Shown: positions 52,945 through 61,002 of the stretch, one piece after another
Position numbering within the stretch: position 1 is the first letter of the stretch
Layout of the letters: each line of letters begins with the position of its first letter
NCBI GenBank assembly: GCA_947370975.1
Contig: CANBNG010000016.1
Coordinates: 48,002-112,001, forward strand
Direction: 5' to 3'
DNA from: Beijerinckiaceae bacterium
Lineage (GTDB): Bacteria > Pseudomonadota > Alphaproteobacteria > Rhizobiales > Beijerinckiaceae
DNA: 64,000 nucleotides
Notes under the pieces: model-generated
What the model saw: the letters and a program-made list of their open reading frames with translations, nothing else
What the model was told of the DNA's origin: nothing
The model's database searches: none
Position numbers and translations under genes: made by a program

Positions 52945-54993
52945 TTAAGTCGCCGGGCCCGCCGCGCCCCAATATCTGAGCGCCAAAGACGTGATATCGT
53001 CTGCCTGCGGCGCGCCACGCTCAAACGTATGAACGGAGGTGCGCACGCGCTCGCACAAGGTCTGAACTGACCATGCAGCCGCTCCCTCGGCCAGCACGTT
53101 TTCCAAGCGAAGCTCGCCATAGGGATTGCTGTCAATATCGAAAGCTTCCGTGACACCGTCCGTGAATAGGAACAATGTCTCGCCCGCTGTCAAATGGAAG
53201 GAATGCTGCGGGAACTCGAAATCGTCAACAATCGCAAGGGCAATTCCGCCCCCATCGGAAAGCGGCGTGACCTGATTTCCGCGTCCGATGCGATAGGGCA
53301 GATTATGGCCCGCGTTCACATAGGTCACGAGGCCAGTGCGCAGGTCCAGCGTCCCGTAGAACAGGGTCACGAACAACATTTGTTCGTTTTCGGCCGCGAG
53401 CATTGCATTCAAGCGGCGAACGCATTCAGCAGGCGTTGGCTCGAACATGGATGTCGAGCGCAACATGGTCCGTGCAATTGCCATAAAAAATGCCGCCGGC
53501 ACGCCTTTGCCCGACACATCGGCGACAACGAAGCCAAGAAGGTGATCGTTCAACATATAGAAATCGTAGAAATCACCCCCCACTTCCTTTGCCGGAGTCA
53601 TTTCGCCGTGCACCTGAACACGTGGGTCTTTGGGAAAGACTTTCGGCAGAATTGCGAGCTGCACCTGTTTTGCGATTTCCAGCTCCTGCTGTATCGCGGC
53701 AAAGGCGGTCTTGGTGACAAGCGCCTCACGCAACTCGAGAAGCATGGCTGCCAGTCGCGTATGTTGCGCGACGATCCGCTGGGCCAGATCCCGCAAGAGC
53801 CGCGCGACGCGACGAAGTTCGCCCTCGTCGGTCGACGTGTCGCCCTCTGCTTCGAGCAAAGCCAGCACATCTTGACGATCTTCATGATCGAGCGCGCCGG
53901 CCAATGCCCGCAGCTCCTTTGCGATCACGGCCTCCTGACGCTTGTGCACACGCTGACGCTGCCGCCGCGCTGCGCCCAGAGCGCGCACACTCTCACGAAG
54001 CATATTGACGGAGGAGCCAATGCGGCCGATCTCGTCACGACCACTATGGGTGACAGCGACAGATGCATCGCCGCGCGAAAGCGCCTCGAGCACATTGATG
54101 GCGCCCCCGAGGGGATGCAGACTACGGCCAAGAACAATGTTCAGACTGACCACGCCAAGAAGCGCGAGAGTAACTGCACCCGCGATCGCATAATTGCGGA
54201 TCTGCACCGAGAGCGCTTTATCGCGCGTTATATCAACGAAGCTGACGAGAGCGCCCGCCCCGCTTCCGCTCAAATCTTCCAGCGCAACAACGGTCGAAAC
54301 GTAAGTATGGCCATCGGCGGTCAAAGATTTCACCGCAGCATGGCGAAGCGAAATCAAGCCTTTGGACTGCTCCCAAAGCGCGCCTTGTGTGGCCGCAACC
54401 AGACGCCCCCGCATGGTCACGAACGCGCTCTCGCCGCCGATGCTGGCAGCAAAGTGACGAATGCCAGCGGAGAAATCGCGCCCGACGACCACCACGACCA
54501 AACCCATGCCTGGGACATTTAGGGTTCTGGTTGCAACATTGAAAATCTGCGTTCCAGATACAAGCCGCAGGCCAGTGAGCCTCTTACCCCGAAACGCTTG
54601 ATCAAGGCTCCCGGCATCCAGAATCCCGTGGCTCGGCACGTCACCGATGGTGAAGGCGATTTCCTGGTCGGGCCCAATAACCTCCAGCGAGGTCTGCCCG
54701 GTTTTGAAGTCAAAACCGGCATCGGACAAAGCGGCCTCGAGGCTCGAGCGATCGGCCGTTCTCCTCACAATATTGCCAATCAGGCCCAGATCCAAACGGT
54801 CCATTGGCTGCGACAAGGCTGCAGCATCGACCGCCAGGATTTCACGGATGAGCACCGAGTGTCCATTGAGCAGGATATCCGACTGCCGCCGGTCGTTGTT
54901 CATTTCAAGAAGGATGCCAGCTACGCCCAGCACAAGCAGAAGAACCGCAAAGCCTGTGGCAACGATAACAGTGATCCGCGTGCGCAGGTTCAT
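52945..54993 (-). CDS. SpoIIE/RsbU-type PP2C phosphatase with membrane sensor and HAMP
   Basis: 682 residues from the ATG at 54993, which overlaps the upstream stop (ATGA); 55005 is an alternative. Layout: TM near residue 15, a periplasmic sensor of about 230 residues, a second TM (IAGAVTLALLGVVSLNIVLG), a HAMP linker, a coiled coil, then the PP2C domain from about residue 440. Metal-binding motifs KEVGGDFYDFYM, VADVSGKGVPAAFF, FLFTDGVTEAFD and QADDITSLAL are intact. Such enzymes dephosphorylate a STAS antagonist; the one at 58461 is the obvious substrate. Confidence 0.92.
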   Translation of the reverse strand: MNLRTRITVIVATGFAVLLLVLGVAGILLEMNNDRRQSDILLNGHSVLIREILAVDAAALSQPMDRLDLGLIGNIVRRTADRSSLEAALSDAGFDFKTGQTSLEVIGPDQEIAFTIGDVPSHGILDAGSLDQAFRGKRLTGLRLVSGTQIFNVATRTLNVPGMGLVVVVVGRDFSAGIRHFAASIGGESAFVTMRGRLVAATQGALWEQSKGLISLRHAAVKSLTADGHTYVSTVVALEDLSGSGAGALVSFVDITRDKALSVQIRNYAIAGAVTLALLGVVSLNIVLGRSLHPLGGAINVLEALSRGDASVAVTHSGRDEIGRIGSSVNMLRESVRALGAARRQRQRVHKRQEAVIAKELRALAGALDHEDRQDVLALLEAEGDTSTDEGELRRVARLLRDLAQRIVAQHTRLAAMLLELREALVTKTAFAAIQQELEIAKQVQLAILPKVFPKDPRVQVHGEMTPAKEVGGDFYDFYMLNDHLLGFVVADVSGKGVPAAFFMAIARTMLRSTSMFEPTPAECVRRLNAMLAAENEQMLFVTLFYGTLDLRTGLVTYVNAGHNLPYRIGRGNQVTPLSDGGGIALAIVDDFEFPQHSFHLTAGETLFLFTDGVTEAFDIDSNPYGELRLENVLAEGAAAWSVQTLCERVRTSVHTFERGAPQADDITSLALRYWGAAGPAT

Positions 54994-55826
54994 CGGCCTG
55001 CCCATTCCGCCCTTGGCTTCGTCAGGTTAACGCGCAAGTCCTGACCCAGCCGTTCAATCTCTGGTCCCAAACTATTATCGAAATCGACGGCGAGGAGCTC
55101 TTCAGCATAGGCGTCAATTTCGTCTTTTCGGGCTGTGACCGCCCCCGCTCCACGCGCCAGTGCTTGGAACGGCGCTACGACGTGCCATCCTTCCGTGCCC
55201 TCGTTCATCATGCTGGCTTCGGCAGAGGCCGCCGACCCCGACGCAGCAAGACCTAGCGCAAGCGCCAGACGACGGCGCAATTCATCGATTGCCCCCCCTA
55301 CAAAAAGACCCGCGCACAGCCCGGCGACGGCGGCAAGGAACAAGCCGATGAGCGCCCCCTTCCACTCGATGCCATCAAACTCGACATTTAGCGCAGCCGC
55401 GTCGGTGGAGACTTCAACAAAGGCGACTGCAATATCATTCTTTTTGATGTCTGCCGTTGCGATAGCTCCAGACACGGCGTCAGGCTTTGCATAAGTCACA
55501 CGCTGCCCGTCTGCGGTGCCTACAACAATGCGCGTTATAGCAGGTGATGCTGCTGCCGTTGCACCCAGATAATCCTCCACGCCCGGTATCATCTGCAAGG
55601 TGAGGTCGAAGCGGACAGCTTTTTCGAATTGTTGCGCCAAGGAGCGTGCGACAGACCCACCGATCATCTTGACGTCTTCCTTGGCGCGTTCATTGACCTC
55701 TTTTTTGAAGTCGTTGATCAGGAGCGTGCCGGCACCCGCACCCAGAAGCAGCGTGACCGAAAAAGCAAAAAATGCTGCTGATAGCCAACTTCTGCTTTTA
55801 CGAGGCGTCACTTCAAGCCTGGTCAT
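54990..55826 (-). CDS. Membrane sensor-like protein of the regulatory operon
   Basis: 278 residues with two hydrophobic segments (about 14-36 and 158-182) that enclose a periplasmic domain of about 120 residues. The cytoplasmic tail of about 90 residues is helical and lacks a kinase or cyclase domain. The topology matches the sensor half of the adjacent phosphatase. It overlaps that gene by ATGA and the upstream gene by 14 bases, so all three are made together and may form one membrane complex. The signal is unknown. Confidence 0.7.
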   Translation of the reverse strand: MTRLEVTPRKSRSWLSAAFFAFSVTLLLGAGAGTLLINDFKKEVNERAKEDVKMIGGSVARSLAQQFEKAVRFDLTLQMIPGVEDYLGATAAASPAITRIVVGTADGQRVTYAKPDAVSGAIATADIKKNDIAVAFVEVSTDAAALNVEFDGIEWKGALIGLFLAAVAGLCAGLFVGGAIDELRRRLALALGLAASGSAASAEASMMNEGTEGWHVVAPFQALARGAGAVTARKDEIDAYAEELLAVDFDNSLGPEIERLGQDLRVNLTKPRAEWAGR

Positions 55827-56556
55827 CGAGCGCCCTCAAGCCCGCAAAAGCTTTATCCAGATGGACCTGCGCCGATTTCCATGTTTGCCGGCAATGAATA
55901 GCCTGAGCCTCGAGCCAATCAGCCTTGTTGCCCGCGCGCGTCCCATCCAGGATCTGCGCGACACGATTGAAGGGACGAATGAGCCAAAGAGCAAACACGA
56001 ATGCAGCAATCGATGCCAGCCCTACCGCCGCCAAAACGAGAAAGCTTGCGCGTTTCAAAAGCTGGAATTCAAGCTCAGTTATCCGTTCGGACCTCGCGCT
56101 TTCAGCGATAGTCACGGCGACGCCGCCAGCAACCCCCAGATCATTATAAAAGGTGGACCTGTAAGTCGGATCGCCAATACTCTCAGAGGCGGCAACCGCG
56201 TCGATCGACATTTTGCGTGTCCACTCGGCCGGGACAGGCTGCCCGATGGCACTACGATCGGATGAATAAAAAAGACGTCCTGCCTTATCGTAAATATCGA
56301 TCGCAAGGACAGCTGGATCGTTGGATTTTTCACGCTCTACAATGTCTTGGAGGACAGAAATCTGGTCTAGAGGCAAGCCGATGGAGAGATTGGCTTCCGT
56401 CCGATTTTTCGTGGATTCGAGGATGTTGGAGACGCGCGCCCGTTCGACATTTTCGTTGAAATGATTGCTCGCAGCATGCCCGAGCCACGCAAAAGACAAG
56501 AGCGAAACTGTGACCAAAGTCGCAATTATCGTAATTAAATGGGTTACATATTTCAT
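55813..56556 (-). CDS. Membrane sensor-like protein, first gene of the phosphatase operon
   Basis: About 247 residues from the ATG at 56556, where a membrane segment begins (VTHLITIIATLVTVSLLSFAW). The longer frame to 56880 overlaps the divergent gene and is less likely. A periplasmic domain of about 130 residues follows, with AIDIYDKAGRLFYSSDRS typical of dCache/PAS-like double-strand sensors. A second membrane segment (SFLVLAAVGLASIAAFVFALW) leads into a short cytoplasmic tail. No output domain is present. It probably senses a ligand together with the divergently encoded binding protein. Confidence 0.7.
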   Translation of the reverse strand: MKYVTHLITIIATLVTVSLLSFAWLGHAASNHFNENVERARVSNILESTKNRTEANLSIGLPLDQISVLQDIVEREKSNDPAVLAIDIYDKAGRLFYSSDRSAIGQPVPAEWTRKMSIDAVAASESIGDPTYRSTFYNDLGVAGGVAVTIAESARSERITELEFQLLKRASFLVLAAVGLASIAAFVFALWLIRPFNRVAQILDGTRAGNKADWLEAQAIHCRQTWKSAQVHLDKAFAGLRALDDQA

Positions 56557-56715
56557 TTTGTTGCTTGCGACTCCAAAACACTTTTTATGGTAGCTTCGTC
56601 TCGTCACTCCGGCCAGCCAAAACGTGCAGGCAGCAAATTTTTCTGGAATGTACGAAATGCCAACGCCCCCCTTGGCTTTCATGCCGTCGCCGAATGATGA
56701 AGACAGGAAGCCGTG

Positions 56716-57741
56716 ATGATGAACCGCCGCCGTCTCCTTGTATTGGGTTTGGGGGGCGCGACGACTGGCATGCTGCCGGGCGCGTTGCAGGCAAAAGAAA
56801 CAGACCCCGCCCAGGAGCGGCCTTTCCGGGTGCTCATGTTTACCTTTCGCGGGCAAACGGACGTCGAGCGCGGTTTTCAAGATTATCTGGCTTCAAGGAA
56901 CGTAAAAGCTGAATTTAGGATTCTCGACGTCTCGGGCGATGTCAGCAAGGTCGGCAGCCTCCTTGCCACCAGTTTACCCGACTTCCGGCCAGATTTGATC
57001 TACACCAACGGCACGCCCCTCACGCTGGCGGTAGCCGGTCCCTATGACGCACCTGCAAACGCGGGGTTCATACGCGACATCCCGGTCGTTTTCGCCCTGG
57101 TGGCGGCCCCCGTGCAAGTCAAGATTGTCCCCTCGCTTGCCTCCTCCGAACGCAACGTGACAGGCGCCGTTCATATTGTCCCTACGGATGTACAGTTACG
57201 GGCGATGCAAAATTATCGCCCTTTCGACAATGTCGGCGTTCTTTACTCTGCCAATGAGCGAAATGCAGTCGCGATTGTCGACGAAGTCAAAAGCTTCTGC
57301 GCCAACTCCGGGGCGCGAATGACTGCACGCCCCCTTCCTTTTACCGGCGCCAAGGCGGACCCTGATGCGGTCGCCGCACTCGTTCGCGACATTCGCCAGG
57401 CCGGAGCGCAATGGCTCTACCTGCCGCCCGATTCAGCGCTCGCAACTGTCTTTCAACGAGTCGCCGAAGAGGCCATCCGCGAGAACCTGCCAACATTCGG
57501 ATCGACAGAATTTTTTCTGCGGGCAGGACCGGGTCTGGTCGGCCTCGTCAGCCGCTATTATTCTGTCGGCCAGCTCGCGGGTTCGAAGGCCGTCGATATT
57601 CTGACGCAAGGCGCCAACCCGCAAACGCTTCCGATTGAGAAGCTCAAACGCTTTTCTTTGATCATCAACATGAAGGTCGCAAAACAGATTGGCGCCTATC
57701 CGCCCATCTCCATGCTGAATTATGCAGACATTATAACATGA
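56716..57741 (+). CDS. Periplasmic binding protein, ABC_sub_bind (COG2984) family
   Basis: 341 residues from the ATG at 56716, behind AGGAAG. The N-terminus NRRRLLVLGLGGATTG looks like a signal peptide, possibly Tat-like because of the triple Arg. The mature protein has FRVLMFTFRGQTDVERGF, PDLIYTNGTPLTLAVAG, VGVLYSANERNAVAIVDEV and a C-terminal lobe with GSTEFFLRAGPGLVG, as in the family that binds aromatic amino acids or peptides. No permease is adjacent, so it may feed a signal to the divergent sensor operon rather than a transporter. It overlaps the next gene by ATGA. Confidence 0.82.
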   Translation: MMNRRRLLVLGLGGATTGMLPGALQAKETDPAQERPFRVLMFTFRGQTDVERGFQDYLASRNVKAEFRILDVSGDVSKVGSLLATSLPDFRPDLIYTNGTPLTLAVAGPYDAPANAGFIRDIPVVFALVAAPVQVKIVPSLASSERNVTGAVHIVPTDVQLRAMQNYRPFDNVGVLYSANERNAVAIVDEVKSFCANSGARMTARPLPFTGAKADPDAVAALVRDIRQAGAQWLYLPPDSALATVFQRVAEEAIRENLPTFGSTEFFLRAGPGLVGLVSRYYSVGQLAGSKAVDILTQGANPQTLPIEKLKRFSLIINMKVAKQIGAYPPISMLNYADIIT

Positions 57742-58409
57742 GCTTCAATCCGCCTGTTCAAGAACGCGGCCCTGCCCTCGTATGGCGCAAGCTGGAGCTG
57801 ACTGATGCCGACAGTGTCCTTCACCTTCACCGGCTCGCGACCGCCTTTATCGAAAACCCGTCGCTCGTAAAGCCGGAAAGCGCGGCTTATTTCAGGCGTA
57901 TTCTGGATGGTGAAGGCTGCATTATTGGCGCGTTTGATGGCGACCTCGTCGCTTATGGCGTGTTGCAATTTGACCATGAGCCGGAAGACGAGATCCGCGG
58001 GGCCTACGGTATAGACAGCCGCATCAGAACGGGTCGCCTGGCTGGGGCATCGGTCGCGCCGCGCTACAGAGGCAATGGCCTGCAACGTGCGCTGATCGAT
58101 GCGCGGACTCAAATGGCCCCTCAGCATATGCGCCTGTTTTCGACCGCCGCACCGATCAATCCGGCCAGTTGGACAAACCTCCTGCGGAAGTCCTTTGTCA
58201 TTCATGACATCGTGGCCCGGTTTGGTGGTTACACCCGGTATCTCATGATACACGACACCCGGACTTTCGATGCGCATACGGCCGTTGTTACGGACCCGCT
58301 AGATATCGAACAGCAACGAGGCTTGCTGGCGCGCGGGTACTACGGCTTCAGCCGAGCGCCCATCGCGGAGAGCGGATACGGTATAGTCTTTGCGAAAGCC
58401 GCGACTTAA
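57738..58409 (+). CDS. GNAT-like acetyltransferase, unassigned
   Basis: 223 residues. The middle carries a GNAT-type acetyl-CoA loop, SVAPRYRGNGLQRALIDAR, around residues 101-119, preceded by strands such as GAFDGDLVAYGVLQFD. Substrate unknown. It is coupled by ATGA to the binding protein and precedes the STAS and HATPase genes in one operon, so it may modify a regulator or the cluster product. Confidence 0.7.
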   Translation: MSFNPPVQERGPALVWRKLELTDADSVLHLHRLATAFIENPSLVKPESAAYFRRILDGEGCIIGAFDGDLVAYGVLQFDHEPEDEIRGAYGIDSRIRTGRLAGASVAPRYRGNGLQRALIDARTQMAPQHMRLFSTAAPINPASWTNLLRKSFVIHDIVARFGGYTRYLMIHDTRTFDAHTAVVTDPLDIEQQRGLLARGYYGFSRAPIAESGYGIVFAKAAT

Positions 58410-58460
58410 TTGGCCATGCTGATTGCCTGGCGTCATAACAAGTTCAAGATAGGTGAACCT

Positions 58461-58793
58461 ATGGAAATTTCTGCTATCGTTACTCAGGATGAAGCGCTGA
58501 TTGTCCTTCAGGGCCGACTTGATGCGGCAACGAGTCCATTGCTTGCCGAGCAAGTCAAATCTGTGCTCAGCAACGGACAGGTCTCGTTGATCCTGGATAT
58601 GCAGCAGATCAGCTATATTTCATCGGCGGGATTGCGCATCGTCTTGATGACGGCAAAACAGGTCAAGGCCATCAAGGGGCATTTCGCGGTCTTTGGATTG
58701 TCGGCCTCCGTTCGCGAGGTTTTCGATATTTCCGGGTTCAGCAAGATCATTCAGGTAGAAGCTGATCATGCTGCCGCAAAGCAACCCCGCTAA
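58461..58793 (+). CDS. STAS-domain anti-sigma factor antagonist
   Basis: 110 residues from the ATG at 58461, behind AGGTGA; the longer frame to 58410 is not needed. The single STAS domain has LDAATSPLLAEQVKSVL and the phosphorylation loop DMQQISYISSAGLRIVLM, where Ser54 or Ser55 is the expected target. Such proteins release a sigma factor or other partner when dephosphorylated. The SpoIIE-type phosphatase upstream and the kinase downstream complete the switch. Confidence 0.9.
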   Translation: MEISAIVTQDEALIVLQGRLDAATSPLLAEQVKSVLSNGQVSLILDMQQISYISSAGLRIVLMTAKQVKAIKGHFAVFGLSASVREVFDISGFSKIIQVEADHAAAKQPR

Positions 58794-58841
58794 ACCTACC
58801 CCAAGATATTTCGGTTAATCCTGTTTGAAATAGGAACAGCT

Positions 58842-59318
58842 ATGGACGTGGGACAGTGTCGTGAAATTCGCATGAGCGACTTCTGCACGTTGCTGGACGT
58901 CTCCCTGCAGGTGGAATTTGCCGAGGCCTTCCTTGTGGAGGCGGGCTGCGATGAGCGCTCCGCACAGAAGATCGCGATCGTCATGGAGGAACTGCTTGTC
59001 AATGTGATCAGCTATTCCTGGGGTGAGGGTCAAATCGGCTTATGCGTTGCAGAGCTTAGTGTACTGCGCCTGGAGGCCGCACTTTCTGTCAGGCTCCAGA
59101 TTACAGATGACGGGAGGCCCTATGATCCCACGTCACGGCAGGGAGCCGAATTTCCGGAAAATGTCGAGGACGCAAAGATTGGCGGCTTCGGTGTCTATTT
59201 CATGCAGAAAATGACTGATTCACAGACCTATGAACGCCGCGATAATCAAAATGTGATCTGCATTAGCAAATCATGTCCACTACCAATTGAACGGGTAGAG
59301 CCGGATCATTGCCCTTGA
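58842..59318 (+). CDS. RsbW-like anti-sigma factor kinase (HATPase_c)
   Basis: 158 residues of the GHKL ATPase fold. The N box reads IVMEELLVNVISYSW near residue 47, and the G1 box is QITDDGRPYDP near residue 86. GGFGVYFMQKMTD near 120 is the G2-type loop. This is the anti-sigma kinase arrangement of RsbW/BtrW proteins, which bind a partner and phosphorylate the STAS antagonist. A ribosome binding site (AGGAAC) precedes the ATG. It overlaps the transferase gene by 10 bases. Confidence 0.9.
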   Translation: MDVGQCREIRMSDFCTLLDVSLQVEFAEAFLVEAGCDERSAQKIAIVMEELLVNVISYSWGEGQIGLCVAELSVLRLEAALSVRLQITDDGRPYDPTSRQGAEFPENVEDAKIGGFGVYFMQKMTDSQTYERRDNQNVICISKSCPLPIERVEPDHCP

Positions 59319-60046
59319 ACGAAACGCACCCTCCAGATGACACACGCATTATCGTCAGAATCACGCAGGTTCCGGAGCTTGACGCGCCTCTTCCGCAGGA
59401 CATGATTGACAAGCTGATCGCGAGCGAGCGCATACGCATCGAAAAATTCACAAAACGCGCCGATCAATGGCGCTTTGTCATTGGGCGTTTGCTTATTGCC
59501 CATGTGCTTCTGGTCGAATTCGGACTGAGCAACTGGGATCTTCAATTCTCCGCGCATGGCCGCCCCGAGCTATATGTGAAGGGGCTCCGCTCGAGACTTG
59601 ATGTCAACATCGCCCACGCGGGAAACCTTGTCGTCTGCGCAGTTGTGGCGGATGGCTGGGTCGGCATTGATGTCGAGCCGCTTGCGTCGTTCAACATCGC
59701 GTCCGAGATCGTCCCGCACTATTTGCATCTAACAGAGAGGCCTATTTTTGAAGATGCAGGTCTTTCGCAAAAACCCATTGTCGCCGCATTATATTGGGTC
59801 ATGAAAGAAGCCATCCTTAAATGCCGCGGCACAGGATTGAGCGTCGACCCGCGATCACTTCGGATAGATTTGCCTGAATTGAAAGGTCAATGGTATCCGC
59901 ACGCCGGGCGGGCAGAGCATATTGCCTATCACATTGAAGGCGGCGCCTACATTGGACTGGCCGTGTCCTCGCCAAAGGCCAAGGGCTCGACGATCAGATG
60001 TGATCTCGAGAAAGTCCCTCTCGCGAACATGCATATCGAGCATTGA
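59309..60046 (+). CDS. Sfp-type 4'-phosphopantetheinyl transferase
   Basis: 245 residues, the usual size for broad-range PPTases, from a TTG start that overlaps the upstream stop. The family motifs are IGRLLIAHVLL, WVGIDVEPLASF with the magnesium-binding Asp/Glu, and YWVMKEAILKCRGTGL with the W-x-x-KEA signature. It would convert the five apo carrier domains of the cluster (ACP, PKS ACP and three PCPs) to their active form. Its place at the end of the regulatory operon links that operon to the lipopeptide cluster. Confidence 0.92.
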   Translation: MPLNETHPPDDTRIIVRITQVPELDAPLPQDMIDKLIASERIRIEKFTKRADQWRFVIGRLLIAHVLLVEFGLSNWDLQFSAHGRPELYVKGLRSRLDVNIAHAGNLVVCAVVADGWVGIDVEPLASFNIASEIVPHYLHLTERPIFEDAGLSQKPIVAALYWVMKEAILKCRGTGLSVDPRSLRIDLPELKGQWYPHAGRAEHIAYHIEGGAYIGLAVSSPKAKGSTIRCDLEKVPLANMHIEH

Positions 60047-60172
60047 AAACCGTGGGCGCCTGACGTTCCTCGGGTGTCGTTACGAAACCCCGCCTGCTCA
60101 ACCTTTCCTTTTGAGTTTCAGATCCTTTCTCGCTGACGTCTGACCTGCCGGGGGATCGGCAAAACAGATCGT
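60047..60172. other. Intergenic, nothing recognised
   Basis: Between the PPTase stop and the recombinase fragment I see no gene, repeat or clear terminator. Confidence 0.4.
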
Positions 60173-60337
60173 AAAGCAACGGTGGGCGGGGTCATTCCGC
60201 TGCGCTACGGGGTCGAGGACCGCAAGCTCCTTGTTGATGAGGCCGAGGGACTCATTGTTCGGATGATCTTCGAACGCTACCTCGCACTCGGCTCGCTTCC
60301 CCGCTTGCAGACGGAGCTTCACAGGTTTTACCGATAG
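60173..60337 (+). pseudogene. Serine recombinase (resolvase/invertase family) fragment
   Basis: An open stretch of about 54 codons ending in TAG at 60335 encodes VIPLRYGVEDRKLLVDEAE followed by IVRMIFERYLALGSL. This is the middle region of large serine recombinases, after the catalytic domain. No start codon, catalytic domain or C-terminal region is present. It is debris of a mobile element insertion at the edge of the regulatory/biosynthetic block. Confidence 0.75.
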
Positions 60338-61002
60338 TGCGGGATAGTCGCGCGAACCCACGGATAAGACGCGGACTTCCCGATGACGGGTGAAACTTGG
60401 GAGTTGTAGAGAGTGCTTGGTGGCGGACGCAGTGTCCTGTAACGGGTCTCTTTATTTGTTTCAGCTTTACAGGGAAAGAACAGGGAATTTCGAGGAAACG
60501 GCAGGTCGGAAGGGTGGCCTGAACGTCGATATAAGGCCTGACACCGCTGACATTCGTTCAAATTCCCTGTGTTTCAGAGCAGGGAATTTGCGCCTCGTAT
60601 CAGGTACAAGTATTCAACTCATCTGGGCAATTTATTCAAAAAATACTCCGCAATAAATATTGAAGCAGAATTATTTTCTGCGTCTCTACGCCAGACAATG
60701 GACGCAATAGGAAAAATGGCGCTGCGCCATATTCGCATGGATGTCTTGTATTTACTCATAATCCCATAATCTTTTTCTTGCGTGCTTGGGGATATTGCGT
60801 ACCCAGATCTTTGCTGTGACGCTAAAATAGCCTATTTTCCACTCGTGGTTCGCTGCGATCGCCCGGCGCAGATCCCCGCGTGGCTCATCCCACGGCGGAA
60901 GCAAACCATCAGCGGCCAGCCCCCCGGTGTGGGAATGGGCAGCAACCCCAATGCACTCACCTGTGCGGGCTTTGCTCCGCGCAGGCCAATTGGAGTTGGC
61001 TC
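60338..61002. repeat. Non-coding stretch with CAGGGAATTT direct and inverted repeats
   Basis: CAGGGAATTT occurs at 60481-60490 and 60580-60589, with its exact complement AAATTCCCTG at 60560-60569. Similar CAGGGAAT repeat clusters are common downstream of recombinase remnants in rhizobial genomes; that is recalled, not checked. From about 60600 to 60790 the DNA becomes AT-rich. Short ORFs here show no family resemblance. GGAG at 60992 is the ribosome binding site of the next gene. Confidence 0.5.

Noticed and set aside
53194..54522. 442-codon plus-strand ORF
   Set aside because: It lies antisense to the SpoIIE phosphatase, whose catalytic motifs are intact; the ORF translation shows no family pattern.
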